Shown here piece by piece: positions 41,541 through 54,000 of a stretch of DNA of 64,000 nucleotides. The DNA lies in NCBI RefSeq assembly GCF_016097555.1, contig NC_054704.1:31643554-31707553 (forward strand). Reading direction: 5' to 3'. The notes under the pieces are model-generated. The model worked only from the letters and a program-made list of their open reading frames with translations, ran no database searches and had not been told where the DNA came from. How positions within the stretch are numbered: the first letter of the stretch is position 1; each line of letters starts with the position of its first letter. A program made the position numbers and the translations under genes. Source of the stretch: Gigantopelta aegis. Taxonomy: Eukaryota; Mollusca; Gastropoda; Neomphalida; Peltospiridae.

Positions 41541-42850
41541 AATACTGACAAATTAAAATGCTCTCTTACACATTAACCTCAAACCTGCCATGGGCAATGC
41601 TAGTGTATCGTATTTTTCTACGGCATATATTTGCAGTGGCCATTTTCTTAATTGCCAAGTTGTAATATTATTAAAATTGTATATTTTAATAATTTGTGGT
41701 GTATTGGTCTGTGCATGAGCATAAAAATTTATAACAATAAATAGGTAAATATAATATGATATAAATACAATATAGTAAAAACAAATGTTTATTAAATATA
41801 GTAGGATGAAGATATTATGACACATTTTATTTTAAAACTCATTTTTTATTCCAATTGGGAACACCATTCTCATATTCACCAATATTGACAAATCTATGAT
41901 TTTGTTGATTTTAAACTTAATATCTCTTTTCTTTAGGTATATATAATAACAAACCCAAACCCAAATAAATTTCATATTAAGTTAATCATCTAAAATATCC
42001 AAAGTTTGTTGTTTTAGAGTAACCACAATAGCCGTGGTCATTTATCAGCAAATTTAAATGATTGAATTTTTAAGCCACTTATTTAATAGGAAGACAAGAA
42101 TTTAGGTTTTTACGAGAGCATAAAATATGGGGGAAACATTTCCATGTTATACACACCTGATAACAAATGTGATATTCCACTTACCACTCACTTTGTCGTA
42201 CCCTCTTCTAATGTAAAGCAACCGGCTATTCACTATCTGGTAGACTGTTGCCATATATTTTACTACCAGAAATTATACCTGTATAGTTTACAGCATTTAA
42301 TGAAGACAGCTCTCACGTAGGTTATAAATGTTTCTGATTTGGAATTTACACCTTCAACATGAGCCAATATTCCTCGTATTGCCTACTTATCCTGAGGTTG
42401 TGACAACATCACTGCCTAAGATATCAAAAAACGTTGAGTAAGACAAAGTTGTTATGACGTGTGACCACGGTATTTATGAAGTAGTATTATCACTTCGGAA
42501 TATGTGTCCTGAACACTTATACTAAATTACCTTCAAATAAAATTTTCAATGTGCACTAGGATTCTTCATGTGATTAAGCGACATAGAATATATTCTTGCT
42601 CAGGCACCAATTTGCCTTCTAGGAACTTCAAAAAAGAATCTTTTAAGCATGTTCACTCTTCAGTACCAGATTTACCTCCCTCAACAAACTTTGATTGACA
42701 CAAGGTTGGAGGAAGTTTGCTCCTACAATGAACGTGCACAACCAGACATACTTATTAGACTCATATTTTGTAAAGGCAGGAAATAAAAATGCTTTCAGTC
42801 ATGCTGTTCCATGCGTATGTGGAGCACAATAAGAGAATCATAGGTGTACA
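39180..42850. other. AT-rich intergenic with (TA)n
   Basis: No gene is supported over 3.7 kb. A long (TA)n tract lies at 41459-41536 and TATATTATAT repeats at about 39518-39560. The frames that occur are rich in Ile, Tyr, Phe and Lys, as expected from AT-rich DNA. Confidence 0.5.
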
Positions 42851-42854
42851 AAAA

Positions 42855-43202
42855 GAAAGAAATGTTAACGATGCATTCAACACATTTTATTTACGGTTAT
42901 ATGGCGTCGGACCATACAGATTTTGAGAGGAAACCCGCTGTCGCCACTACATGGGCTGCTCTTTCCGATTAGCAGCAGGGATCTTTTATTTGCACTTCCC
43001 ACAGGCAGGATAGCACAAACCATGGCCTTTGTTGAACTAGTTATGGATCACTGGTCGGTGCAAGTGGTTTACACCTACCCATTGAGCCTTGTGGGTTTGG
43101 AGTCGGTATCTGGATTAAAAATCCCATGCCTCGACTGGGATCCGAACCCAGTACCTACCAGCCTGTTGACCGATGGCCTAACCATGACGCCACCGAGGCC
43201 GG
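42855..43202 (-). mobile_element. tRNA-derived SINE family A, best-preserved copy
   Basis: On the minus strand it starts CCGGCCTCGGTGGCGTCATG and GTTAGGCCATCGGTC (A-box region), then has TACTGGGTTCGGATCCC (B-box). The body matches 860-1212. The tail is GTGTTGAATGCATCGTTAAC followed by ATTTCTTTC. The head resembles a tRNA but lacks a convincing full cloverleaf. The open frame on its other strand is not a gene. Confidence 0.88.
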
Positions 43203-43209
43203 TAAGTTT

Positions 43210-44200
43210 CAATGAAGCCGGCCTAATAGTATTTGAGAAATGGAGCTAAACGTAAATTTAACGTTCAAGCTAAATGTAAACGCAGACACTCACTGATGTC
43301 GCCGGAAACGTAATAGGTATAGCTTGCTTTTTACCTATAAGACAAAAAACATTTTTCTCATGGTTTATCTACTCTAAAATATTTTATTTTGTTATTTTGC
43401 ATCATTTGTGATACAACTTTCCATAAACAACTTCGAAACTTTTAATAAAAACAAGTTTTAGAAAATTCTAGGGTGCCCATGAAATATGTGCTCTATATAA
43501 AATTCTCAATGGATTTTGCAGAGCAGACCACCATTTCATAACTTCTGAGATGATAAACTTGAAATAAAAAATGCTTTAATGCCTCCATTACTGTGTCATG
43601 AATATTTGTTTACCCCTGCCCTCCTCCCATTATTTAAGACACAGAACAGTAGGTTTCTTCTCAATCTGTACGCAAGTTGTCATAAGATGCTTAAAAGCTA
43701 CTAAGCATCTTGTTAAAATTAGACAGAACACAATTAAAACATGAAGAAAGCAACTTTATTACAAAATTAGATGAATAATGAACAAAATGGGAGTATGAGA
43801 ATAATTAAATCATGACCTGTAATTTAAATCTTGTCCTTGAAAATGGATACAAAACAAACTATTTGTTGTATAACAAAATCCTGAACACAAAGATATTTAA
43901 AAACAAACATTTAGTATGAAATTTGACAACTCCTTGAGATGTAAACAATCCCTGTACTAAATCAAAGAAAAATATTAATTATAACAAAACAGACTGCTAC
44001 GTTAATTTATGTCATACTACAAATATCTTGTAGCCTTGGGTTTCTGGATGACTTTAAATCTGTTAACTGGGGTTTATACACTTTTGAATTTATGCACATC
44101 AAGTTTTAACATTTAAAAAACACCCCAACATTTCATGGGGTAACTTGAAGGAAATGGGCAATGATACATTGTATTTGGATAATAACATTTATCATATATT
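43210..44200. other. AT-rich intergenic
   Basis: Nothing is recognised. Confidence 0.4.
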
Positions 44201-44214
44201 AGCTAGCATATCCA

Positions 44215-44690
44215 GTGTAATCAAAGTATGTGATGTTTTTTCAGATCACATACTCTCAGAATTTGATAACTTTGCAAATTAGATGTAAATTAATCAAAGT
44301 CATTGCATTAACTTTTTATGTAAGGATGTCCAAAATAATGTCATTCAAGTTTGACATTATTTCCATTAAAAAAGACAGTGTCACATATTCTTATGTCATT
44401 TGAATATCTAGTAATGGCGGACTGGAATTAAAGTTGCATGTACAGTTTACAAAAACACGTCTTGAGAATATATGATAGAGATTATTACCATTGTGTATTT
44501 CAGTATTGTCAATATGGTATCTTGACGAATAAAAATAATGTCCTATAACATCTTCTGAGCCCCGATATACCAAGAGATATTAGCACTAAGATCACTTCAA
44601 GTGCGTAAGATCATGTAGTAAACGAGGCCCAGGACTGATAGCAATGCAGACAACAGAAGAATTTCATTAGTGACAGTAATAACAAAGGTG
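44215..44690 (+). repeat. Diverged second copy of the kinase-like gene's 5' flank
   Basis: It is colinear with 11805-12260 (see there), from the GATCACA...TTTGATAACTTTGCAAATTA block to AATAAAAATAATGT. Further on, AGAAGAATTTCAT at 44655-44667 equals the same string inside coding exon 1 (12409-12421), though the reading frame around it is lost. It is either a partial gene duplication or two copies of one interspersed repeat. Confidence 0.5.
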
Positions 44691-45608
44691 ATTCCACTAA
44701 ATACTGGTACTGCTGAATCTTCTGTTAAAAACGTACTCAAATGAAGAAAAAAAGAAGAAGAAAAAAAAGAGCTAATAATTCAGTGGTACATGACAGTTAT
44801 AATATGCATATTTATTTTTAAAAGAGTATGTGTATCTTAGACAGAATACTTCTATTGTTCTATATATATCTTCAATATATACCTTTAAAATATATATCTT
44901 TATCTGTATATCTTCAATATATACCTTTATCTGTACAACTTCTACACTTGTCATATTCTTCAGTATACATATTACATTAAAAGAATACAGAGTATTTTAA
45001 TATTTAATTATAAATATATATATTTTTTTTTTAATAGGTACAATATTATGTACATGTAAACAGACTATATATAAAACATTACAATCAGATAACTAGTGAT
45101 CCAATGGCTGTTTTCTATCCATAATCCAGTCATTTAATTAACTTTCTGTACACTACAAATTACAATGAATAAATGTATTAACGATACCCTAGCACAAGGT
45201 TCATACACTTTGTTATCTCGCCTTACATGTAAAATTCTTTATTCTCATTGGTTGTTTGCCGTTGGACAAATCCCTTATACCCCTGTGGGCGAAGCCAAAT
45301 TCTCTTATACCCCATCTGTAATTTCCAACAGTTTCCAGCCACCCCAGTTAATGCTAAAGCATTATAAATAACATTGATAATCAATCAAGTATACATAATT
45401 AATTTTATTATCTGTTTCAGACAATTTCGTATTACAAACATTTGAAGTTAAAAACTCGTTTATCGATGGAACTATTTTTTGTCACTGGCAAGTGGTTTCG
45501 TTCGCATCAGCGTGGTATGGCTCCGTTAATAAATTGTTAACAATTATTGTCTGGCGTTATTTTGATTATTTGGCTATATGGTTTAACATGTCGGCAAGAT
45601 AAATTCAT

Positions 45609-45727
45609 TGTAGAAGCATCTCTTGGGGTATATGGCTTTTTATGTACCCTCTGTGTGCTCTTTTACCCCCCTCGCCTCGGGGGGTAAAAGGAGGGTAGTA
45701 TAATATACCCCCGAGATGCTTCTACAA
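45609..45727. mobile_element. 119-bp foldback element
   Basis: TTGTAGAAGCATCTCTTGGG at the left and CCCGAGATGCTTCTACAA at the right are inverted copies. The centre is another palindrome, TTTTACCCCCCTCGCC with CGGGGGGTAAAAG. Confidence 0.8.
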
Positions 45728-45863
45728 CTTATATTTTTATTTCAACCAGTTTTCTATCACTATTTCAATACATATCCCATAGATTTTAATAGATTTTTTT
45801 TGTGAACAGCAACTAATAAATTTTTAATATTTTGATTGCCATCTTCTTTTTTTTTCTTTTTTT

Positions 45864-45865
<2 letters not shown>

Positions 45866-45909
<44 letters not shown>
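45866..45909. repeat. G44 homopolymer after a T-rich tract
   Basis: Forty-four consecutive G follow TTTTTTTTTT-rich sequence. The exact length is likely uncertain. An open frame reading poly-Gly through it is not a gene. Confidence 0.9.
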
Positions 45910-45910
<1 letters not shown>

Positions 45911-46335
45911 AAATAATTATCAACCAATTTTTATTTCTCAGACCCAACTCTATAATTTCATAACTTTCTTGGCCTGGAAATGGCATCTGCAGATCCAGTT
46001 ACTTTTCACAATTTCCATGACCTGTACATACCCTGTAGACTACAAGGAATAGGGGAAGCTACTTGGTTATTTATGACTTGGTGTCAAGTAGTGTTTTCTA
46101 GTGCCTATACAATATAGAAAGGTGACAGAAAACTGTGCTAGAAAAACACTCTAGGCACATTGTACCTGGACATTAAAGGATGCTTTTTACTGGTATTACA
46201 TGTAACTAGTCACATCATCCAGTCAGTAGTCTGCTACTGCTATCTATTCTTTATGTCACATGACACTTGTGATGTATCTATCAGCTGAGACAAGGAACAA
46301 TGCTGTGGTACAAAAATAAAATGCAGTAAAAACAA

Positions 46336-46507
46336 TTTATTACCCATATGGTTAAAAATATCTTGGTACATATCAAAGTGATACGTCCCACTAGAACGCC
46401 AAGTGAGACATAACACTTTGTAATGTCATCAATTGGTGCACTACAACCTTACAGGAACGTCAACGAAACGAGATGAGTGATATAAATTAAGATCGATTAT
46501 GGGTAAT
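46336..46507. mobile_element. Short MITE with TTTATTACCCATA ends
   Basis: TTTATTACCCATATGG at the left pairs with TTATGGGTAATAAA at the right over about 172 bp. There is no coding sequence. The next foldback starts within a few bases. Confidence 0.7.
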
Positions 46508-46509
46508 AA

Positions 46510-46658
46510 ATAGGATATTAAACTCACTACCATTTCGTATCATGTTTATGTCCCTTGTGAAATAATTTTCATTGTCACTCGCTAAAGCTCGTGACATTTG
46601 AAAATTATTTCTTGTGACTTAAACATGATATGAAATGGAAGCTTGTTTAATATCCTAT
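46510..46658. mobile_element. Foldback MITE with AGGATATTAAAC ends
   Basis: AGGATATTAAACTCACTACC, then ATTTCGTATCATGTTTA, is inverted at the right end as AAACATGATATGAAATGG, then GTTTAATATCCT. The arms are about 60-65 bp with a short loop around GTCACTCGCTAAAGCTCGTGAC, itself a palindrome. Confidence 0.8.
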
Positions 46659-46659
46659 A

Positions 46660-47827
46660 AATATAATAATAATTTTTTTAAATTATAAGATGTCACTACA
46701 AAATATTTCAGGGTCATGTTATTTTGTAGATGTTTTTTTCAGACACTAGTCAAAGCTCACTCCAAGGATTGATTTTCTTGAGACTTGTGTCACAAAAATC
46801 TACAAAAGGATTTACCCCAGATACTACAGTCACAAAACTGACCCACGTTTCACTGATCTGGCATTTAGTTTCTCAGAATGGAAATATATGTAGAGCAAAA
46901 CTTATTATTGTTAACATCATCACCAGAAAGGCAACACCTAAATTTTATCTTCCAACTTAACAGAGATAAGAAGAAAATTACTCAAAAAGGTGGATACAGT
47001 TCTAAATGGCAAATATTCCTTAGCTCCCTTGCTGCAGCTCATAATAATTTTTAATAAATCAAGTGAAAATGTTTTAATAATCAGACGGTGTACATATTTA
47101 TAGTCTGATATTTCCTATGCAGTGTAATTTCTCTTGATCACCTGAGTGCGAAGATGAATGATGTAGATGCAAATCTACAACTGACATAAGACCTTCAAAT
47201 ACTTAAAAAAGATGTTTTAGATAGTAATATATTCTAGAACACATTCAATGCGAGTCTGTGATAGCTGATTAAAATAATGAATTAAATGCACTTTGTACAA
47301 TATTTATAAACGTATTCGATATATATAATATATCTCACTCACATACAGGTACATTTGTCACAAAAATGGCTCAACAATTACAAATATGATTTTTAAAGTT
47401 TTTTTTTTTTTTTTAAAGACTTGAGCAGCTGTATTGTATGACCAAAGAATCCAAATATCCTGCAATGAAACATAATTCCATAATTTGCTACCATAATTAA
47501 ATCATCCATAATGTCAGGCCCATATAACCAAACATTTTGTTAATCAACCTCTGGCATTCATATTAACTTTAAATTTATGAAGTCTACATGGACTTCAGAA
47601 GCTGGGATACAGCCATTGGTAAAGGTGTGCATGTACAAATCACTACATATTAATTATTTAGTACTATCATTATTTTAATTTTCTCTTTCACCCAACATAA
47701 TCAGTTATCAACCTAAATTCAGATCCTAATCAAGGATCCCATGGCTAGTGGATTTTATACAAATCCTAGAAGACCTGCATTAGTGTGATGTAACACAGAT
47801 AACTTTCCAACACTATGGACCAGGGTT
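46660..47827. other. AT-rich intergenic
   Basis: No gene is supported. A fragment with CCCATGGCTAGTGGATTTTA (47738-47785) belongs to the dispersed repeat also seen at 52735-52905. Confidence 0.45.
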
Positions 47828-48010
47828 TTCGTTGCAGACACTCTTTCCTGTTGAGTGCTGGTGTGATCTTTTATTTCTTTCCATCAGTATACTAGTAAAG
47901 GTACTATTTCCAGATAGGATAACACATACCATAACCTTTGAAATACATACCATAACCTTTGAAATATCAGTTGTGTGACCAATAAAGTCTAATAGGTGCA
48001 TGTGGTGACT
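47828..48010 (-). mobile_element. SINE family B fragment with internal 21-bp duplication
   Basis: It matches the family body on the minus strand (GGTATGTGTTATCCTATCTG type). CATACCATAACCTTTGAAATA is present twice in tandem (about 47925-47966). Confidence 0.65.
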
Positions 48011-48019
48011 TGGTTTTCT

Positions 48020-48755
48020 GCCCATTCCACAGACTGCCTGTATGGATGCTGTGACCAGTGTTATGTAAAACCAGAAAACATTTTGTTCAGTATGGTGATG
48101 GGAATCACAATACAAGATTTAGATATCACACGAAAACGTAAGATTATGAAAAGAAAATCTATATTACATAATTTTTACAATCTTGGCAGTATCTTAAAAC
48201 AAAATGTGGAAATTTAATGTGTGAATTCTCAAATAGATTAACAACTGTCGCAAACCAAACTTTTGGACACAAAATGTTCCATGAAAAAACCAACAATTAA
48301 AGGTTCGAGTCACTGTTTAATTACTGATGCTGATGCTGATAATCCATTTCAAAATGTGCTTCAGTTACACCTTTATATCAGACACTTCAAACAACTATTG
48401 TTGGATACTGGAATCTGATTTATATATGATGAATTCATTTCCAAAACACTATACATTATTTTGAGAAAAACATGACATAGCATATATCAAATAAAGCACA
48501 GTTTACCATTCTGTTCAATGGGAATAGATCGTACTTTGGCAAAAACTTTATTGTTATAGTGATGTTCCAATGATTGATTATCATTTTAAAACATTGATCG
48601 GTTTGGCTCTACTGATCTGATGATTGATTATAAAAATCCATTTTTGATTGTGTGGGAAAATGTTAACTGTAATTGTTCACCCAGTTTAGATATGATAGAA
48701 CTGACGTAAATATGCTTGGGTTTGTTTTCATATGTACATAAAGAAAAATATATTA
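48020..48755. other. AT-rich intergenic
   Basis: Nothing is recognised beyond AT-rich sequence. Confidence 0.4.
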
Positions 48756-48759
48756 AATA

Positions 48760-48934
48760 CAGTGAAACCCATCTAAACCAGACACGCTTGGGACCAAGAC
48801 AAACATCTGGTTTTAAGAGGGATCCGGTTTAGAGAGGTTAAGTTCTATCTTGGTTTTAAAAAGGGACTCTGTAAAGCCTCCGGTTTTGAGGGAATTCCAG
48901 TTTACAGAGAGTCTGGTCTTGAGAGGTTTCACTG
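48760..48934. mobile_element. 175-bp MITE with CAGTGAAACC ends, TA target (pogo-like)
   Basis: CAGTGAAACCCATCTAAACC pairs with the right end GAGAGGTTTCACTG, with TA on both sides. Internal GGTTT(T)GAGAGG motifs repeat. CAGT ends on TA fit pogo/Tigger-mobilised MITEs. Confidence 0.85.
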
Positions 48935-49220
48935 TAGTTATTTAAGGTAAAATTAGCCCTTTGTAGTGTGCATATGACAATAGGTACGACATTAGGTTAA
49001 TAATAATTCAACTTGTTCTTACATTCATATAATTCTAACTGACTGTGTTGATTGGTTGGGGCCAACCAATAATAACAGACGATTGATGATATTCCAATCA
49101 TTCCCCATCACTAACATCAGTATACCTTCACTGCTAACTCCAAAATCAGAATATGTGGTATATATATTGCGTTTTGGAAACTAACTCTTCATATGTACAT
49201 GTATTGAGCCATATGGTCCC

Positions 49221-49226
49221 TTTATT
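49221..49226 (-). terminator. AATAAA overlapping the zinc-finger gene stop codon
   Basis: The last codon and stop read AAA TAA followed by AGG, which makes AATAAA across the TAA stop at 49224-49222. It could act as a poly(A) signal giving a very short 3' UTR, or be coincidence. Confidence 0.35.
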
Positions 49227-51054
49227 TAGTTTCCAGTGTCTCTATAGTTACTTCTATCTCGGGATGTTCTTCGCAGTGACTGAGGAAATTCTCTAGTAAC
49301 ATGAACGTCTTGGCACACACTGTGCACTTGAACAACTCCTGCTCAGTGTAAACTTTCGATACTGGAATCTGGTTTCCGGTTACCACCGTAGTCTCCCCTG
49401 CAATGGGCAGCTCAAACTGACTATCATCCTCCGCCTCCATCTTGATTGCCTGGTCCATAGCGAGAATGATCACCGAGTGCTCTTCCGTCTGCTTCTTCTC
49501 ACAGACCTTACAAACAAATGGCTCGTCCCCTTCCTTGAGGCCATAGTTCTTCCCACAGAGGCAGCACTTCACTAGGGAGCAGGTTGCCGCAGTCGTCCTC
49601 ACCTTCGACTCAATGTACACAGTGTCCGAATAGATGGCATGTCGCTTCTCATGTTTCTCCAAGTGCGACTGCAGCTTGAACTTCCTGTTGCAAATGGAAC
49701 ATGCGAACCTGGTGTCGAATCTGTGCGTTTTGATGTGCAGCTCCAAACCGGTGTCAGTGTTGAAATATCTCTTGCATTTGTTGCAGGCGTATCTGGCTTT
49801 TCTGTGGATCTTAATGTGCTTGTTTAGATCCCCCATGTCGATGAAGGTCTTGTTACACTCCAAACACTTGCACGGCCTGTTGCCTGTGTGTCGGGCAGAA
49901 TGGTGCTGCAGGTGGTAGATAGTGGCAAACCGTTTGTCACAGTGTGAGCACTGGTGAGGTCGTAAGTGTACATTGGCATGCTTCTCCAGCGAGCGCCTCT
50001 CAGTGAAGCCTTTGTTGCACAGTTTACACTTGAATTCTCTCTCAAAATGAATCCGGCAGTGAATCTTCTTGTGGTAAGGCGATGCAAATCTCTTCCCACA
50101 CACTTCACACACATACGGCTTTATTCCAGTGTGGGAAACCATGTGCTTTCTTAGCACTTGCTGATTAGAAAAACGATCGCCACACAGGTCACAGACAAGA
50201 GGCTTCTCATGGGTCTTCATGTGACAAAGAATCTTATATTTAGTTCGGAAGATTTTGTCACACATTTCACAGTTTATCGGAAAGGTCATTTTTGAATGGA
50301 TCGTTCTGCGGTGCTCTTTGAGCTCTTCGGCCTGCTTAAAGGTGGCTTCGCAGAAGTTACACTTGCATGTCTTCTTCTCAGCGTGACACTGGTTGTGAGC
50401 ATCTAGATCGGTTTTGCTGAAGAAACCAATGTTGCAGGAAGTGCATTTGAAGACTTGTGTATTTGGTCGATGTTCGTGGACCAGCATGTGCCGTTGTAGA
50501 TTTCTCTGCGTGGCGACCAGCTTACCACAGACACAGCAGGGAAACGGACCCTCAGTGTGCGTCTTTGTGTGCTGGCGGAGATCCTCCTCCATCGCATACT
50601 TCTTGTTGCAAAGGGTGCAGGGGAAGTTCTTCACGCCCGAGTGCTTCACCATGAAGTGGCGCTTCAAGTGAAACGCCTTGTTGAACACCTTGGGGCACTT
50701 CTCACACGGGTATTTCCTCTCAAACGATTCGTTGTTTCCGATGGAATGTTGATGCTGAAGATGACGCTGGTAGTCATGTCGGTGCAGGAATCCCTTACCA
50801 CACGTCTCACAATGAAACGGTTTCGTGCCTTTGTGTTTGTGCATGTGAACTTTCAACCGGTACGACTGAGCGAAGGACATGCCACATATTTCACATGTTG
50901 GTTGGGGTTTCCGAGGTCTTTCCTTCTTCACTCTCTCTTTCTTATGTGCCTTCAGATGCTGGTTCAGATGCGACAAGATGCCAAATTCCTTTCCACATAG
51001 TTCACAAACATGCTGCTTTTCTTCAATGGACATATGCACGCGAGCTATATGGCT
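49222..51054 (-). CDS. Zinc-finger gene, coding exon 2 (residues 448-1057)
   Basis: It begins after TTCTTTTTCAG with SHIARVH, supplying the His pair of finger 8, and runs without interruption through 16 further fingers, the Cys4 unit and finger 25 to TAA. Reading across the splice restores C-x2-C-x12-H-x4-H exactly, which confirms the junction. Confidence 0.92.
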   Translation of the reverse strand, partial: SHIARVHMSIEEKQHVCELCGKEFGILSHLNQHLKAHKKERVKKERPRKPQPTCEICGMSFAQSYRLKVHMHKHKGTKPFHCETCGKGFLHRHDYQRHLQHQHSIGNNESFERKYPCEKCPKVFNKAFHLKRHFMVKHSGVKNFPCTLCNKKYAMEEDLRQHTKTHTEGPFPCCVCGKLVATQRNLQRHMLVHEHRPNTQVFKCTSCNIGFFSKTDLDAHNQCHAEKKTCKCNFCEATFKQAEELKEHRRTIHSKMTFPINCEMCDKIFRTKYKILCHMKTHEKPLVCDLCGDRFSNQQVLRKHMVSHTGIKPYVCEVCGKRFASPYHKKIHCRIHFEREFKCKLCNKGFTERRSLEKHANVHLRPHQCSHCDKRFATIYHLQHHSARHTGNRPCKCLECNKTFIDMGDLNKHIKIHRKARYACNKCKRYFNTDTGLELHIKTHRFDTRFACSICNRKFKLQSHLEKHEKRHAIYSDTVYIESKVRTTAATCSLVKCCLCGKNYGLKEGDEPFVCKVCEKKQTEEHSVIILAMDQAIKMEAEDDSQFELPIAGETTVVTGNQIPVSKVYTEQELFKCTVCAKTFMLLENFLSHCEEHPEIEVTIETLETK

Positions 51055-54000
51055 CTGAAAAAGAATTTTTTTTTAAATCACTGGAAGGAAAAATTATGAG
51101 AAAATGTTAAAGGGACTATTTTTTTTTTGTAGTCATTTAAAAAAAAAAATTGCAAATTTTTTTTTTTACAATATTAAAATTACAAGTTACTTAGAATACG
51201 AATATCTCAACATCAATTTTTTTTAAAATAATTTTTTGCATACAGATGTATTATTTCTTCCAATGACCAACCAAAATTTGAAATACCCGGTAATTCCAAA
51301 TGCATTTATCAATACACTACTTTATATTTAAAACATATTACTTTTGTTGGGGGAACAAACTGAAATCTTGCTATATTTATTTTTTTAGCACAACAATTTT
51401 GGTTATCTTTTTTGCTGCATTGTAGGGTTTTGGTAGAAGGTACAAAAATTAATTATTCCATCAGAATTGTCACTTTCAACAAGTCATTATGTATTAACCG
51501 TTTTATACATTTTACAAGATAAATATTACTGTTCATAACAAGTTCAAGTGAAGAACAAGAATATTTTTTTTTAAATTCATCTTTGAAAAAAATAGGGTAG
51601 ATAGATACTTTTTTACTTTAAAAATAAAAATAAAAAATCGAATCAAACTGAAAAAACACGAAATCAGCCGAGGTGTTCTGAATCTAGACTATTTTGCTGA
51701 TTGCAAAAAATCAGGGATCATTATTTTTTTATTTTTTTTAAACATTATAAAAAAAAAAGGTTCAGGGTCGCTACATAAAATTAGGGTAGGTCGGGAAACC
51801 GGAAACACACATTTTCTTAAAGTCATTTGAACTAATTTCTTATTAGTAGTATGCTTTTTTATTAAGTGAGGATAAAGGCTTTAGCATTTAAGCAGATTCA
51901 GGAGGCTGGTACAGGGAACATTTTGTTTTCAAAATCTTGTATAGTGATATTTCTAGTCAACTGAAAATTGATTAGCAACTACTGTTTTAATATTGTTAAA
52001 ATGTGTAGTGCTCTCTGAAACTTGTGTAAAGAATCGTGATAGAGGTATGTGGGAATCGATTTCTTTTAACCACCACTTTTTATATTTTGTCAATAAATAA
52101 TTTTTAATCTTTATGGACCCCTCTTGCAAAATTTCTAGCAGAGACAGCTGCGTGGCTAAAACTACATCAATGGAAAAGCAGTCTGAATCATAAATGTTCA
52201 GTCAGTAGAAAACGTGTAACAATAGCAGCAAACTCAGGAGTCATTTTAATAAAGTTTTTTTGTTTTTTTTGTTTAACAACACCCCTAGAGTATACCGATT
52301 TGATAATTTTGTTATAAACATTTAGAGAGGAAACACACTAGATTTTTCCATTAGTAGCAACAAGGGATCTTTTATGTGCACCATCCCATACAGAATAGCA
52401 CACACCATAGCCTTGGATATACCAGTCGTGGTGTACTGGCTGAAACGAAAACTAGACCAATGGGCCAACCAATGGGGATTGATCCTAGACCAAATCTCTT
52501 TAATATACTGGTCAGCAGGTGCATATATATAATGAACAGAATTTAAAATCATACAGGTCTTCTAGATTATGGTAGCCCCATTCCAATGTTAGGCTAGTAA
52601 ATAACTACTACTATTGCCATGCCAGACGGCTGGTGAAAACAATTTGTCAAATGTTGCAGTTATGTCTATTTCGTATATGAATATACTGCCTCCCACCCCA
52701 TCCCCCAATGGTAGTGTTTTTAAGCTATATATCTCTCTTTAGTTGACATATCCGATTTTTACTATTATTTAGTAAAATTATATTAACTTAAAGTAAAGTA
52801 GGGACCTAGGGCTAGTGAGTTTTTAATTATGGCTAGTAAATTTTTTGAAATCACTGATCCCATGGCTAGTGGCTTTTATAAAAATTCTAGAAGCCCTGAT
52901 CATAGAAACTATTTAAATAATCAAAATGTAACCTTGAGACCACTAAGTTCCGTAAAACGCCTGCTGCACTGCTGACATGAAATAGGCCGCTCTCCGGTAT
53001 GGGTCATCTTGTGCCGAATCAAGTGTGCCCGACAACGGAGAATCTTGCCACACATTTCACACACCTCCTTGTTCTCCCCCGATGTCTTCAGCGACCCGTT
53101 AGATGGATCTTCATAGACTTTGTGTGATTTTTTATGTCGCCGGAGTTCATACTGGTCGTTAAATGTTTGTGGACACTTGGCGCACTGAAAAGGCTTTTCT
53201 CCGGCATGGCTCCTGTAATGACGCAGAAGTTTATAAGCTCCTGGGAAACTTTTGTTGCAAACAATACAATGAAGCAGCTGTTTTGACCCAGGCTTGGCTA
53301 CCTCGGACTCATTTGTATCAACACAGGTGTGGTCCAACAACTCAATCTCATCAGCAAAGGCCAGATCACAAGTATCGCACTGATGAGGCTTTTCAGTTGT
53401 GTGTCGGCGGATGTGCCTCACCAGGAAACGATTGCTGCTGAAGTACTTCGAACATATGTCGCAATAAAAACTAGTGCGATGCTTGGCATTCATATGCTTG
53501 GCGAGTTCGTTCTTCGTGTCGAAGGCATCTGAGCACATATCGCAGGGGAAGATGTCACTATCGTCTGCGTGTTCTATAGCATGACGCCTCAGCTTACTGG
53601 CCTGAGAAAATGCCTTGCCACACTCGGGACACACGAACTGCTCAAGATTGTTGTCTACCCGTTCCAGCTTCACGACTGCAGTAGTCTTTTTGTTTTGAAT
53701 ATCCGACACAGCCTGAGTTACAGATCGTTTTCCTATCCTTGTCGAAGACCTTCGGCGTCGGGGAATTGAACTCGAAACACTCTCGACCGATTTCTTCCTG
53801 CTAACACTTCGGGTAACTCGATCTGAAGGAGGTACAGAAAACTGAGGTGTTGGTGTCAGCCTTTCGGCTTTTACACTTGTGTGGCTTTTCGGTGTTACGC
53901 TGGGTTCAATTTCTTCAACAGAACTTGAGAGCAGATCACAGCTAGTGACCTCATCACCATCATTTTCATTGGTGACTTCCTGCTTGACGATGGCCAACTG

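Larger units (their letters stand above)
51055..52932 (-). other. Zinc-finger gene intron, repeat-filled
   Basis: The intron is 1878 bp with A/T homopolymers at 51120-51760, a MITE M3 copy (51912-52030), SINE-B (52262-52512) and a dispersed GGCTAGTGG repeat (52735-52905). Confidence 0.85.

Noticed and set aside
42923..43249. 108-codon open frame
   Set aside because: It is another SINE-A reverse-strand frame, with similar peptides at both copies because the repeat is shared.
45864..46052. Poly-glycine open frame
   Set aside because: It is a reading of the G44 homopolymer.
49634..51000. Several open frames on the plus strand opposite the zinc-finger exon
   Set aside because: They are shadows of a conserved coding exon; their composition mirrors the finger repeats.
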